Notes under the pieces: generated by a model
Databases searched by the model: none
What the model was told of the DNA's origin: nothing
The model's input: only the letters and a program-made list of their open reading frames with translations
In this document: positions 8,281-17,042 of the stretch, piece by piece
Numbering within the stretch: position 1 is the stretch's first letter
How the letters are laid out: every line of letters starts with the position of its first letter
Assembly: GCF_018881855.1 (NCBI RefSeq)
Contig: NZ_JACVPN010000002.1
Span: 1-64,000 of the forward strand
DNA from: Polynucleobacter sp. MWH-Berg-3C6
GTDB lineage: Bacteria; Pseudomonadota; Gammaproteobacteria; Burkholderiales; Burkholderiaceae
Length of the DNA stretch: 64,000 nt
Reading direction: 5' to 3'
Translations under genes and position numbers: made by a program

Positions 8281-9851
8281 TAGTAAGTATCCGCTCTGCT
8301 ACCGCCAGTCTCATCTTTGGAGGTCTTACTGTAGTCTTTTTGAATGGCGCCCTGCAGAGCAACGTCCATCTCCTCTAGTACGCCTTCCATTCGGGTAACT
8401 TGTCGATCTAACTGACTCAAGGCAACAATTAAAGCCTCAGACTCTCTAGAAATATTTTGCAAATCATGGCTTTCAATATTTCTCTTTTTCAAGAAACTAT
8501 CCACAATGGATTGCTGTAAAGAGGCCAAAGAAGCATCCATATTTTCAACAATCTTATTTAAGCGCATTGCGCACTCAGGCATGCTAATCGGACTTTGGCT
8601 GCCGGCGCTAGAGAGAGTCAACTGAAGTGCTTGCTCCCGCAAAGCCGTAATCTCAGACTGTAAGCGCTTTAAATCAGTCTCAGCAACCTGTGTTGGCACC
8701 ATGCTCTCAACCGCCTTGCGACGAGCTGCAAAATTTTCATCATTAATAATGGTATGAAAACGCTTAATCGCATTCAACACCTTGCCACTAAGCTGGCTGA
8801 TTTGGCTGATGGCAACTTGGGTATACGGCAGGATATCTTGGGTTTCTTTGAGGGCTGAAATCTGCTCGGAAGAAGATCCAATATCGCCGAAGTTACCAAA
8901 GCCAAAACTACGACCGATCACAATATTAACAATTAATGCTCCAACAATACAAATAATGGTGAGCATCCTCAATGCATTCATTAAGAGGTCACTATCCGTA
9001 TTATTGAGCTCCGTCTCCATACTACTCAATAAGCTGGTCAAGCTATCGCGATCTTTGGTGAGGTCAAGCAACTTCACTCTAGCGGCATTAAATTGATTGA
9101 TTGCCTCAAGGTATTCACCGCTCTTGGCCCACAAAGGCATCTTTTTAAGCGCCTTATAAATCTCCGCCTGGCGTGGTGATAACTTATCTGCTGCAGCCAA
9201 ATTATCCAAAGCGCCTCTTTGTTCAGCCAGCTGCGTGAAACTAGTTTGCAGAGTGCTAAATGCTTCACTATCTGGAGGTCCGTTTAGCCATGATGGACCA
9301 AGCCTGCCGATAGTGTTGAGCAACTCTGCCGTCTTGCGCATTGGTGAATCAGTACGGATTCGACCAAGATCAAGCATTCCACCTGCAGAGGAGAAATTTA
9401 AAAACGATTCAAATCCTGTAGATAAGGCCGTAATTTGCTTTTCTTTTGAAAGCAGCACCTTCAGGTTGTCACGAATCACAATCAAACGTGCACGCAAGTG
9501 CTGATCAGACTTCACCTTATCATTTGCCAGCTTTTCAAGATTAGGGTCAAGACTATCTGATCCTAAAAACTTATCGAGTTGCTTATAGTTTTTATTGAGC
9601 ATCAAGAAATAACCAGGTACAGGCTCACGAGGCGCCTCCAATGAGGCTCTAAGGGAGCCCTGGGCTTCTATGCCAGCCTTTATAAACTTCACCTTCTGGG
9701 AGACCTCTGCAGCACGGGTAACTTGCTCCCGCCCTAAAAAGTAGGTTGCAGCCATTGCACCTAATGCGATGATCAGCAACAGGCTAGAAATCATTTTCTT
9801 CATGGCTGCACCAGTGAGACGCATGCCTCCGATTTGTAACTGGCCGATCAT
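8280..9851 (-). CDS. PilJ/MCP-like membrane receptor lacking the canonical signalling tip
   Basis: The 523-residue protein has one membrane helix at about residues 20-39, a periplasmic helical region to about 292 and a second helix near 293-313. A cytoplasmic part of about 210 residues follows. The layout is that of a chemoreceptor such as PilJ. The highly conserved receptor hairpin motif (EGFAVVAxEVR type) is absent; the tail is coiled-coil-like instead (for example around residues 390-415 and 480-510). It lies between a CheW-like and a CheA-like gene, overlapping both (ATGA and TAGTG). I infer a sensor for a non-canonical array. Ligand and output are unknown. Confidence 0.6.
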   Translation of the reverse strand: MIGQLQIGGMRLTGAAMKKMISSLLLIIALGAMAATYFLGREQVTRAAEVSQKVKFIKAGIEAQGSLRASLEAPREPVPGYFLMLNKNYKQLDKFLGSDSLDPNLEKLANDKVKSDQHLRARLIVIRDNLKVLLSKEKQITALSTGFESFLNFSSAGGMLDLGRIRTDSPMRKTAELLNTIGRLGPSWLNGPPDSEAFSTLQTSFTQLAEQRGALDNLAAADKLSPRQAEIYKALKKMPLWAKSGEYLEAINQFNAARVKLLDLTKDRDSLTSLLSSMETELNNTDSDLLMNALRMLTIICIVGALIVNIVIGRSFGFGNFGDIGSSSEQISALKETQDILPYTQVAISQISQLSGKVLNAIKRFHTIINDENFAARRKAVESMVPTQVAETDLKRLQSEITALREQALQLTLSSAGSQSPISMPECAMRLNKIVENMDASLASLQQSIVDSFLKKRNIESHDLQNISRESEALIVALSQLDRQVTRMEGVLEEMDVALQGAIQKDYSKTSKDETGGSRADTY

Positions 9852-10234
9852 GTCATCTCCACTAAATCGATTACGGGTATAGATAAATTACTGCACTGAA
9901 CTGTGCCATCGTGATTAATGTCAGATTCAAATGGCCCATAAGTTTTTGAAGCTCTAAACCCAATATGGGCATCATCATTATTCTTAAGAATGATTGCCCA
10001 AGTTAATGGCAAATTCATATCATTAAGGAGCGCAGTACTCTGATTAAAATTAAACAATTTGTGAGGCGCTACTAAAAAAACGGGTACGCCTTCATACACT
10101 TCTAAACGATCTTCAAGCCAACCAATCTGCTCTCGATCACCCAGATGAAAAATAGAAGAAATGCTCGACAAAGGAAGACTAAAACGTTGGCCTGGTATCT
10201 CAAACCCGAACCACTGATTTTCGTGTGAGCTCAT
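9848..10234 (-). CDS. CheW/PilI-like coupling protein
   Basis: CheW proteins couple receptors to the CheA kinase. This 128-residue soluble protein has a short CheW-like pattern: WFGFEIPGQRFSLPLSSISSIF at the start, a VYEGVPVFLVAPHKLF strand region and a closing SIPVIDLVEM. It is shorter than typical CheW (about 150-170 residues). It is the first gene of a six-gene leftward run ending in flgN and overlaps the receptor gene by ATGA. The 129-base gap to rpoN on the other strand must hold its promoter; no sigma-28 match was seen there. Assignment is by pattern and context. Confidence 0.65.
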   Translation of the reverse strand: MSSHENQWFGFEIPGQRFSLPLSSISSIFHLGDREQIGWLEDRLEVYEGVPVFLVAPHKLFNFNQSTALLNDMNLPLTWAIILKNNDDAHIGFRASKTYGPFESDINHDGTVQCSNLSIPVIDLVEMT

Positions 10235-10363
10235 TAATCTAGATTCAAAATTGGTTTTATTAAACTACCATCAAATATGAGGTAAACCGCTGTTATTTCA
10301 CAATATATTCTTAATCTGAATATTACCTTAATTAGCTAAATTTTAGGGCAAAATAAGGCGGTA

Positions 10364-11746
10364 ATGAAGGTTAACCTTGGTCAAAAACTATCTAGCCAGC
10401 TAACGCTAACGCCACAGCTAAGGCAGGCTATTCGCCTCTTACAAATGTCGGCCCTAGAAATTGAGCAAGAACTCATCCAAGCTGCCGACGAAAATCCTTT
10501 TCTAGATTTTGATAACAGCCCCAGCGAAGATTTTGTTGATCCGATTCTAGAATTCTCACACCGCTCTTCATCCTCCAAGCTACAAAGAGTCGATGCTGAA
10601 GATATGGAGGAGTTCTCTACCCTCTCCAAAGAAGATACCCTGCTTGAATTCCTCATGCATCAGATATCAACGGTTAGGGCAAACCCCGACGTCAAAAAGA
10701 TTCTATATTTCTTAGCTGGTTGCGTAGATGAGAAAGGCTATCTGAGGGAGTCCCTTGAAGAACTCAGAGCAAGCCTCGATCAATTAGATCTGTCTGTAGA
10801 CTTATCCGAACGAGACCCCCTTTTTGATGAAGCCCTGGGATTACTTAAAAAGCTAGATCCTCCTGGTGTGGGCGCAATGAATCTGCAAGAGTGCCTATTA
10901 CTACAACTTGAAAATACTAGCGATGCAGATGAACACATTGTTCAGGTTGCTGGCGATATCGTGACCCATTGTCTTGAAGAACTGGGCAAGAATAATCACG
11001 ACAAAATGAAGCAAAAAGTGAAATGCAAAGATTCAGCCCTGCATGGCGCCATCAAGCTGATTAAGTCACTCAACCCTTCTCCTGGATTGCAATACTCAAC
11101 TGATCCAGGTCAGGTAGTCACGCCAGACGTCTTTATTAAAAAGGTAAATAAGCGCTGGGTTGTGGTGCTCAACCCCAATAACCAACCCAATGTTCGGCTC
11201 AGAAGTGAATATGTTGAAGCTGTAAAAGACATCAAGAACACCCCAGAAAACATGCCATTCTTGGAAAAGTTTAATGAAGCCAAGGTATTAATTAGGAGCG
11301 TTAAGCAACGCGGCGACACGATTCTTAAAGTAGCCCAGGCAATTGTAGAAAAACAACAAGGCTTCTTTGAGCATGGCGACCTCGCGATGCAACCTTTGTT
11401 GTTAAAAGAAATTGCTGAGACAGTCAGTTTACACGAATCAACCATCTCTCGAGTAACTAATCAAAAGTATCTGCAATCGAGCCGCGGCACATTCTCTTTC
11501 AAGTACTTCTTTGGAGGTCAAATTAGTCGTGAGGCCGGAGAAACCGTTTCAGCCAAGGCAATACAGACTTTGATTAAACAAATGATTCAGAGTGAATCGA
11601 CTGAAAAGCCATTGTCTGATGGTGATATTTCTACCCTGCTGAATAATGAAGGCTATCAAATCGCCAGAAGAACGATTGTCAAATATCGAGAAATACTTCG
11701 AATACCGCCCGTCCACTCTAGGAAGAAGCTCAATCAAGAGCTTTAA
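10364..11746 (+). CDS. rpoN: RNA polymerase sigma-54 factor RpoN
   Basis: Sigma-54 initiates transcription only with AAA+ activators and controls nitrogen, flagellar and other genes. The 460-residue protein has region I at residues 1-50 (LTPQLRQAIRLLQMSALEIEQEL, ENPFLDF), a core-binding region, and the DNA-binding C-terminus. The RpoN box ARRTIVKYRE is at 434-443. It stands alone between the chemosensory-like operon and the glycosyltransferase, without the lptB, hpf or ptsN genes that usually flank rpoN in Proteobacteria. It may be a flagella-dedicated copy; whether another rpoN exists lies outside the window. Its stop overlaps the stop of the convergent glycosyltransferase gene by three bases. 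Confidence 0.96.
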   Translation: MKVNLGQKLSSQLTLTPQLRQAIRLLQMSALEIEQELIQAADENPFLDFDNSPSEDFVDPILEFSHRSSSSKLQRVDAEDMEEFSTLSKEDTLLEFLMHQISTVRANPDVKKILYFLAGCVDEKGYLRESLEELRASLDQLDLSVDLSERDPLFDEALGLLKKLDPPGVGAMNLQECLLLQLENTSDADEHIVQVAGDIVTHCLEELGKNNHDKMKQKVKCKDSALHGAIKLIKSLNPSPGLQYSTDPGQVVTPDVFIKKVNKRWVVVLNPNNQPNVRLRSEYVEAVKDIKNTPENMPFLEKFNEAKVLIRSVKQRGDTILKVAQAIVEKQQGFFEHGDLAMQPLLLKEIAETVSLHESTISRVTNQKYLQSSRGTFSFKYFFGGQISREAGETVSAKAIQTLIKQMIQSESTEKPLSDGDISTLLNNEGYQIARRTIVKYREILRIPPVHSRKKLNQEL

Positions 11747-12441
11747 GCCGAAATACCTAGCTTTTTATAAAACCGAATATCGGCCTGGTCGCGCATAAAG
11801 TCTTTGATAGATAAATTGGATGCGCCTTGGGTAGTTTTGTTTTTATCCCAGGTATTAAATTTGTGTTGAATTAGCATCACCGTGGATTTTGAATCTAACT
11901 GAATCATTGGCTCCGTAAAACCATTGGTAAAGCTAGGCTCCTCTTGAGCTTTCTTGTCATTATCATAGGAGCACTTATCAAGATACTCCCGCTTAAATGC
12001 AAAACTATTTGCAGTAGCGTGATTGGGGCCAAAAGGTCCAGATACAGAAACTTTATTGGTAAACGTGTTGTAAATAAATATCTTGGATGAGCCGGCAATT
12101 AGCTTTTCTGATTTGGATAGCATCTCTACTGCGTGACTAATACGACTTGGTGGGTAGTAATCATCATCATCAAAATTGATCAAGATTTGGCCCTTGGCTT
12201 GCTCTCCCAAGAAGTTTCTTTTAAAGCCTAGTGTTTTTCGCTCATCAAACTTAAAGTATCGAATTCTTTTATCTTTTGATAGTAGATCTTCAATGGGTTC
12301 TTCCCCATCATCTGCAATCAATATTTCAAAGTCACCTAGATAATTCTGCCGATAAATATTCTTTAAGTACTGCGGTATAAATAAACGACGATTGTAGGTG
12401 GGGGTGAGGATGCTGACTAGTAATTTAGCTTTGCCATTCAT
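11743..12441 (-). CDS. Family 2 glycosyltransferase, candidate flagellin-modifying enzyme
   Basis: GT-A fold family 2 enzymes transfer sugars from nucleotide donors. The 232-residue protein has the classic N-terminus VSILTPTYNRRLFIPQYL, the DDG motif (ILIADDGEE) and a metal-binding FDDDDYYP near residues 91-98. No membrane helix or extra domain is visible. The gene starts eight bases after the giant flagellin stop on the same strand, so the two are probably co-transcribed. This suggests it glycosylates the flagellin or builds its glycan, but that is inference from position; a role in surface polysaccharide is also possible. Base composition is AT-rich compared with the housekeeping genes. Confidence 0.85.
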   Translation of the reverse strand: MNGKAKLLVSILTPTYNRRLFIPQYLKNIYRQNYLGDFEILIADDGEEPIEDLLSKDKRIRYFKFDERKTLGFKRNFLGEQAKGQILINFDDDDYYPPSRISHAVEMLSKSEKLIAGSSKIFIYNTFTNKVSVSGPFGPNHATANSFAFKREYLDKCSYDNDKKAQEEPSFTNGFTEPMIQLDSKSTVMLIQHKFNTWDKNKTTQGASNLSIKDFMRDQADIRFYKKLGISA

Positions 12442-12449
12442 GATGCTAA

Positions 12450-15400
12450 TTATTTTAGCAAGGAAAGGATCACATTCGGCATTTGGTTGGCTTGGGCCAG
12501 CATAGCGGCTGAGGCCTGTTGGAGGATCTTACTTCTAGTGAGGTTTGAAGTCTCGGAGGCGTAGTCAGTATCAACAATGCGACTATAAGCATCGCTTAAG
12601 TTACTAGAGAGGGTTTGCAGGTTATCAATTGCGTAGCTGATTGAATTAGAAAGTACACCCAACTCAGCGCGATTACTTGAATTAATGGTAATTGCGTTTG
12701 AAATCGAAGATACAGAAATGGCTGCTGATTGATGTGTAAATACGCCACCACCAATACTAGTCAAATTAATTGCTGAACCACCATTCGTTGCGGATAACTC
12801 AAATGAGTTGTCGTCATTTTTGATGACAAAGTAGTGTCCGCCTTCAGCTAGGCCGCCAATTACCGTGCCCCCATCAGCGCTATAAATAACTTCATCTCCA
12901 GTTGATAGGCCATGAGCTGTTGAATTAATTAAGTTTCCATTAACAGTAAAGCTCTGAGTGCCAATACCAGAACTAGTAAAGTTGATTGCTGGGCCGCCAC
13001 TTGTTGCAGACAGTTCAAATTTAGTTGGGTCATTCGTAGTAATGGCGTAATACGTTTGATTATTGGTTAATCCACCAATTGCATTACCAGAATTATCGAC
13101 GTGATACGTAATCGCTTGGCCATTTGTAAAGCCATGATTACCACTGCTATCGGTCAAAGTATTGGATATCGGACTAAAGTACTGCAGCCCACTACCAGGA
13201 CCCGTTAAGGTAATTGCTGATCCACCAGGACTTTCTGATAGCTGAAAAGTATCAGGATCGGCGCTTGTAATTGCATAATAGGTGTGACCACTTGTCAGTC
13301 CACCTATTTCATTTCCAGATCCATCATTGGCAATATATAAGAGAGCTTCACCTGAGACAAAGCCATGTCCAGCTTTAGTTAAGTCATTTGAAGACATATA
13401 ACTAAAGTTCTGAGGGCCTATACCAGCCGAGGTTAAGTTAACAGCAGTTCCTGCTTGCGCGTTACCAGAACTATCAGCTAACTCAAATTGAGTTGGATCA
13501 TTCGTTGTTATAGCGTAATACGTTTGGTTATTTGTTAAGCCACCTATGGCATTGCTAGGGTTATCAACGTGATAAGTAATTGCTTGACCTGAAGTAAAGC
13601 CATGATTACCACTGGTATCGGTCAAGATTCCACCTGAGTGCGAAAAGTATTGATCACCACTCCCAGGGCTCGTTAAGATAATTGCTGATCCACCAGGACT
13701 TTCTGATAACTGGAAAGTATCAGGATCGGCGCTTGTAATTGCATAATAGGTGTGACCACTTATCAGCCCACCTATTTGATGCACAGGGCCATCATCAGCG
13801 CTATATAAAATAGCTTCACCTGAGACAAAGCCATGTCCAGCTTTAGTTAAGTCATTTGAAGACATATAACTAAAGTTCTGAGGGCCTATACCAGCCGTGG
13901 TTAAGTTGATTGCTGGGCCGCCACTTGTTGCAGACAGTTCAAATTTAGTTGGGTCATTCGTAGTAATGGCGTAATACGTTTGATTATTGGTTAATCCACC
14001 AATTGCATTACCAGAATTATCGACGTGATACGTAATCGCTTGGCCATTTGTAAAGCCATGATTACCACTGCTATCGGTCAAAGTATTGGATATCGGACTA
14101 AAGTACTGCAGCCCACTACCAGGACCCGTTAAGGTAATTGCTGATCCACCAGGACTTTCTGATAGCTGAAAAGTATCAGGATCGGCGCTTGTAATTGCAT
14201 AATAGGTGTGACCACTTGTCAGTCCACCTATTTCATTCCCCGAGGGATCATTAACAACATAGTAAATGGCCTCACCCGAGGCAAAACCATGTGCAGTTGC
14301 AGTTATATCATTAGAGATTACATAACTAAAGCTCTGCGTACCAGTACCAGCTGAAGTTAAGTTAATTGCTGGGCCACCACTTGTTGCAGACAGTTCAAAT
14401 TTAGTTGGGTCATTCGTTTCAATAGCGTAATACGTTTGGTTATTCGTTAAGCCACCAATTGCGTTACCAGGGTTACCCAAGCGATACCTAATGGCTTGGC
14501 CGGTTGTAAAGCCATGATTTCCACTGCTATCAATCAGAAAATCGGCGGTGGGAGTAAAACTTTGTACGCCACGTCCAGGGCTTGTTAAGGCAACGGCTTG
14601 CCCGCCTGGATTTGCTGCGAGTTGGAATGTATTCGGATCAGCGCTTGTAATTGCATAATAGGTTTGACCACTCGTCAGACCACCAATTTCATTGCCAGAG
14701 CCGTCATTGGCAACATATAAGAGAGCTTCGCCTGAGGCAAAACCATGTCCGGTTGCAGTTAAAGTATTAGAAGCTGAGAGACGGGTGAAGCTCTGTGTGT
14801 CAATGCCAAGACTCGTTAAATTGATTGCTGGACCGTCAATCCCTGCGGAGAGCTGAAATTTATTCGTACCAGCTGGAATCGCATAATAGATCGTATTGTT
14901 ATCTAAACCACCGATTTCATTACCAGAAATATCGGTGTGATAATAAATAGGGGCATTCAATTCAAAACCATGGGCCTCAACTGTAGAAATCATATTGGTG
15001 TCTGTATTAACAAAATTAGAATCACCAGAGTTAAACGTTAACTTAGATTCTCTTACAAAATTTTGAGGACCAGAACCCTGACCTGAAAGGTTAATGGCTG
15101 ATCCGCCAGGGCTTGCTGATAGTTGGAATGTATTTGGATCAGAAGTGGAAATAGCGTAATACGTACTACCATCTGCCAAACCACCGATTACACTACCCGA
15201 AGGATCTACGTGATAAACCACTGCATCGCCAGTAGTCAAGCCTCCAATATCAAGCAAAATAGTATTTGGTTGCAATACTGGATTACTTGTAAACGATGTA
15301 GTGTTGTTTAGCTGATTAGCATAATAGAATTGAGCCTTGCCAGTTCCATTCAAACTTGTTAAATCTATTGCATTACTGTTTTGAGCATTCTGGTAGGTTG

Positions 15401-16904
15401 TGGCGAGCTTAAAAGTATTGGTGCCGGTGCTAATAACAAAATAGGCAGTATTAGCTGAGACGCCGCCAATTTGAATTGGCGTTCCTCCTGGCAGAGTTGG
15501 CTGTGGGGTATAAAAAACTTCTTGGCCAGTTTGCAAGCCGTGGTTATTGGATTGAAACTGGTTTGTAGTCAAATTAATGTTGGAGAAAGAAATAAACTTT
15601 GAGTCTGGTGCATATTCAATTACCGCCCCATTTAAGTTTGTACTGGCATTGAATAAGACTGGGTTTCCCGATGAGTCCTGAAGTGTTATGCCGACGCCAT
15701 CATTTCCCGATATTGTGTAAACACCAAAATCACTAAATCCGCCAATATTAGAAGCCGATCCTTGATGGAAGAAAATCTTGTCGTATAGGCCCCATTGAGG
15801 TTGATTTACTATCAAAACATTCGTTGATTCACCAGCGATACCAACTGAGTTCACATTAAACGTGTCAGAGCTATTAACATCGACAAAGTAAGCGTCAGTA
15901 GACGAACCTAGTCCAGTCAAGTCAATTGCCGTTCCAGCGCCTGCTTCAATTGAAGTACGTGCCAACTTAAATGAATTGCCATCAACACTACTAATGACAA
16001 AATAAGTGTGGCCATCCACCAATCCATCGATTACATTTCCAGATCCTTGGTGATAAACCAGCTGCTCGCCACCACTAAAGTTGTTTACTAAATTGAAAGT
16101 GTCGCTGGCATTTACAGTCCCTGCAACAGATGCTGGAGTGATCAGAACAGGGTCAGCTGTACCAAGATCAGCCTGGACCATTCCAATTTGTACTTCACCT
16201 GGGATCGAACTTGCAACACTAGTTGACGCCTGTATCTGACCGGCTGATGAAGTGGCTGCAATTGAAATTGCTAATTGACTTGCAGTCGCTTGTATCTGCT
16301 GTCCCGACGAGGTAGCTGAAATTGGACTCAGAAGTTCAACTGCTGCCTGAATCTGCCTCGCCAAGGAAACACTATCGACCGATGCTGAGCTTGTCTGCCC
16401 ATTTAACCCAAGCGCTGGAATAGTTAACTCTGGAATGGTAAATGATGTCATTATCCCTACACCGCTACCAAAGCCGTAAGATGCACCAAAAATGGTCTCG
16501 TTGCTATTGAATTTTGTACGCTCTCGAATTCTGCCAATCTCATCTAGAAGACTATTGATTTCGCTATCAATAGCACCTTGCTGATCTGAGTTTAGAGTTG
16601 CGTCATTTTTTTGAGTTGTCAGAGTCAGCGCTCTTTGCAAAATCTGATTAACAACTTCCAGTGCGCCCTCAGCGGTCTGGACCAGCGAGCCGGCATTTTG
16701 GAGATTTCGGATCGATTGATCTGAGATATTGCGGACCCCCGCAATTCCTTCAGAAATACCTAGGCCGGCAGCATCATCTTTCGCACTATTGATCCTCTTG
16801 CCAGAGGACAGCCTTTGTACCGACGTGGCTACATCTGCCTGTGCAGTGGCCAGGCTCCTTTGCGCATAAAGGGATGCCATGTTGGTGGAGAGAATAGAGG
16901 GCAT
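12450..16904 (-). CDS. Giant flagellin with tandem inserted modules
   Basis: This 1484-residue protein keeps both conserved ends of flagellin. The N-terminal D0/D1 region (about 1-165) has STNMASLYAQRSLA, QRLSSGKRINSAKDDAAG and the FNSNETIFG region. The C-terminal D1/D0 region (about 1396-1484) has AYSRIVDTDYASETSNLTR and ends in LSLLK. Between them, after a Gln/Ser/Ala-rich linker, residues 261-1395 hold about 14 repeats of some 75-90 residues with the pattern HGF..G...Y.....IGGL..G..YYAI...D...F.L.....G.AI.LT. Usual flagellins are 270-550 residues. It has a FliA-type promoter candidate but a poor ribosome site compared with the left flagellin. It would form surface-exposed domains on the filament. 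Confidence 0.93.
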   Translation of the reverse strand: MPSILSTNMASLYAQRSLATAQADVATSVQRLSSGKRINSAKDDAAGLGISEGIAGVRNISDQSIRNLQNAGSLVQTAEGALEVVNQILQRALTLTTQKNDATLNSDQQGAIDSEINSLLDEIGRIRERTKFNSNETIFGASYGFGSGVGIMTSFTIPELTIPALGLNGQTSSASVDSVSLARQIQAAVELLSPISATSSGQQIQATASQLAISIAATSSAGQIQASTSVASSIPGEVQIGMVQADLGTADPVLITPASVAGTVNASDTFNLVNNFSGGEQLVYHQGSGNVIDGLVDGHTYFVISSVDGNSFKLARTSIEAGAGTAIDLTGLGSSTDAYFVDVNSSDTFNVNSVGIAGESTNVLIVNQPQWGLYDKIFFHQGSASNIGGFSDFGVYTISGNDGVGITLQDSSGNPVLFNASTNLNGAVIEYAPDSKFISFSNINLTTNQFQSNNHGLQTGQEVFYTPQPTLPGGTPIQIGGVSANTAYFVISTGTNTFKLATTYQNAQNSNAIDLTSLNGTGKAQFYYANQLNNTTSFTSNPVLQPNTILLDIGGLTTGDAVVYHVDPSGSVIGGLADGSTYYAISTSDPNTFQLSASPGGSAINLSGQGSGPQNFVRESKLTFNSGDSNFVNTDTNMISTVEAHGFELNAPIYYHTDISGNEIGGLDNNTIYYAIPAGTNKFQLSAGIDGPAINLTSLGIDTQSFTRLSASNTLTATGHGFASGEALLYVANDGSGNEIGGLTSGQTYYAITSADPNTFQLAANPGGQAVALTSPGRGVQSFTPTADFLIDSSGNHGFTTGQAIRYRLGNPGNAIGGLTNNQTYYAIETNDPTKFELSATSGGPAINLTSAGTGTQSFSYVISNDITATAHGFASGEAIYYVVNDPSGNEIGGLTSGHTYYAITSADPDTFQLSESPGGSAITLTGPGSGLQYFSPISNTLTDSSGNHGFTNGQAITYHVDNSGNAIGGLTNNQTYYAITTNDPTKFELSATSGGPAINLTTAGIGPQNFSYMSSNDLTKAGHGFVSGEAILYSADDGPVHQIGGLISGHTYYAITSADPDTFQLSESPGGSAIILTSPGSGDQYFSHSGGILTDTSGNHGFTSGQAITYHVDNPSNAIGGLTNNQTYYAITTNDPTQFELADSSGNAQAGTAVNLTSAGIGPQNFSYMSSNDLTKAGHGFVSGEALLYIANDGSGNEIGGLTSGHTYYAITSADPDTFQLSESPGGSAITLTGPGSGLQYFSPISNTLTDSSGNHGFTNGQAITYHVDNSGNAIGGLTNNQTYYAITTNDPTKFELSATSGGPAINFTSSGIGTQSFTVNGNLINSTAHGLSTGDEVIYSADGGTVIGGLAEGGHYFVIKNDDNSFELSATNGGSAINLTSIGGGVFTHQSAAISVSSISNAITINSSNRAELGVLSNSISYAIDNLQTLSSNLSDAYSRIVDTDYASETSNLTRSKILQQASAAMLAQANQMPNVILSLLK
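12979..13313. repeat. 335-base direct repeat, copy 1
   Basis: Identical by visual comparison to 13903-14237. The two copies are 924 bases apart, exactly 308 codons, within the giant flagellin repeat array. Recombination between them would delete or add four modules in frame. Confidence 0.9.
13344..13429. repeat. 86-base direct repeat, copy 1
   Basis: Identical by visual comparison to 13812-13897 at an offset of 468 bases (156 codons). It encodes the junction from one module into the next type A module (start of MSSNDLTKAGHGFVSGEA). Confidence 0.85.
13812..13897. repeat. 86-base direct repeat, copy 2
   Basis: Second copy of the segment at 13344-13429, in the same reading frame of the giant flagellin. 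Confidence 0.85.
13903..14237. repeat. 335-base direct repeat, copy 2
   Basis: Second copy of the segment at 12979-13313. Identity extends from the shared AAGTTGAT to the shared ATTTCATT, with divergence on both sides. Perfect identity against diverged neighbouring modules indicates a recent duplication or gene conversion. Confidence 0.9.
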
Positions 16905-16952
16905 TAATCTATCTCAGGCGAATTCTGGTCGAAGAGTATCCATACGATACTA

Positions 16953-16979
16953 GCTACGGACATTTTTGGGAAAAGTTTA
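16953..16979 (-). promoter_or_regulatory. Candidate FliA (sigma-28) promoter of the giant flagellin
   Basis: On the minus strand TAAACTTT (16979-16972) is followed, with exactly 15 bases after TAAA, by TCCGTAGC (16960-16953). The FliA consensus is TAAAGTTT and GCCGATAA with N15 between TAAA and GCCG. The start codon is about 50 bases downstream. The -35 core and the spacing are good; the -10 keeps the CCG core. Confidence 0.5.
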
Positions 16980-17042
16980 GGTATTTTGGGGATTTAATTC
17001 TAATTTCTATAATTCTTTAATAATCAGTAACTTACGTGATGA

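Larger units (their letters stand above)
12720..16124 (-). repeat. Tandem module array encoding residues 261-1395 of the giant flagellin
   Basis: About 14 in-frame units are present. The first five (toward 16124) are divergent and contain insertions; the later ones are regular and near 76 codons each. From about unit 6 they alternate between type A (GHGFxSGEAxxY with GNEIGGLTSGHTYYAITSADPDTFQL) and type B (GNHGFTxGQAITYHVD with NAIGGLTNNQTYYAITTNDPTKFEL). The array therefore grew by duplication of an A-B pair. Each unit looks like a small beta-sandwich of the sort seen in long surface proteins; that structural reading is inference. Confidence 0.9.

Noticed and set aside
12700..15300. Regularly repeated DNA that could look like a CRISPR array
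   Set aside because: The repeats are about 230 bases, in frame and encode protein modules of one flagellin; there are no short repeat-spacer units and no cas genes.
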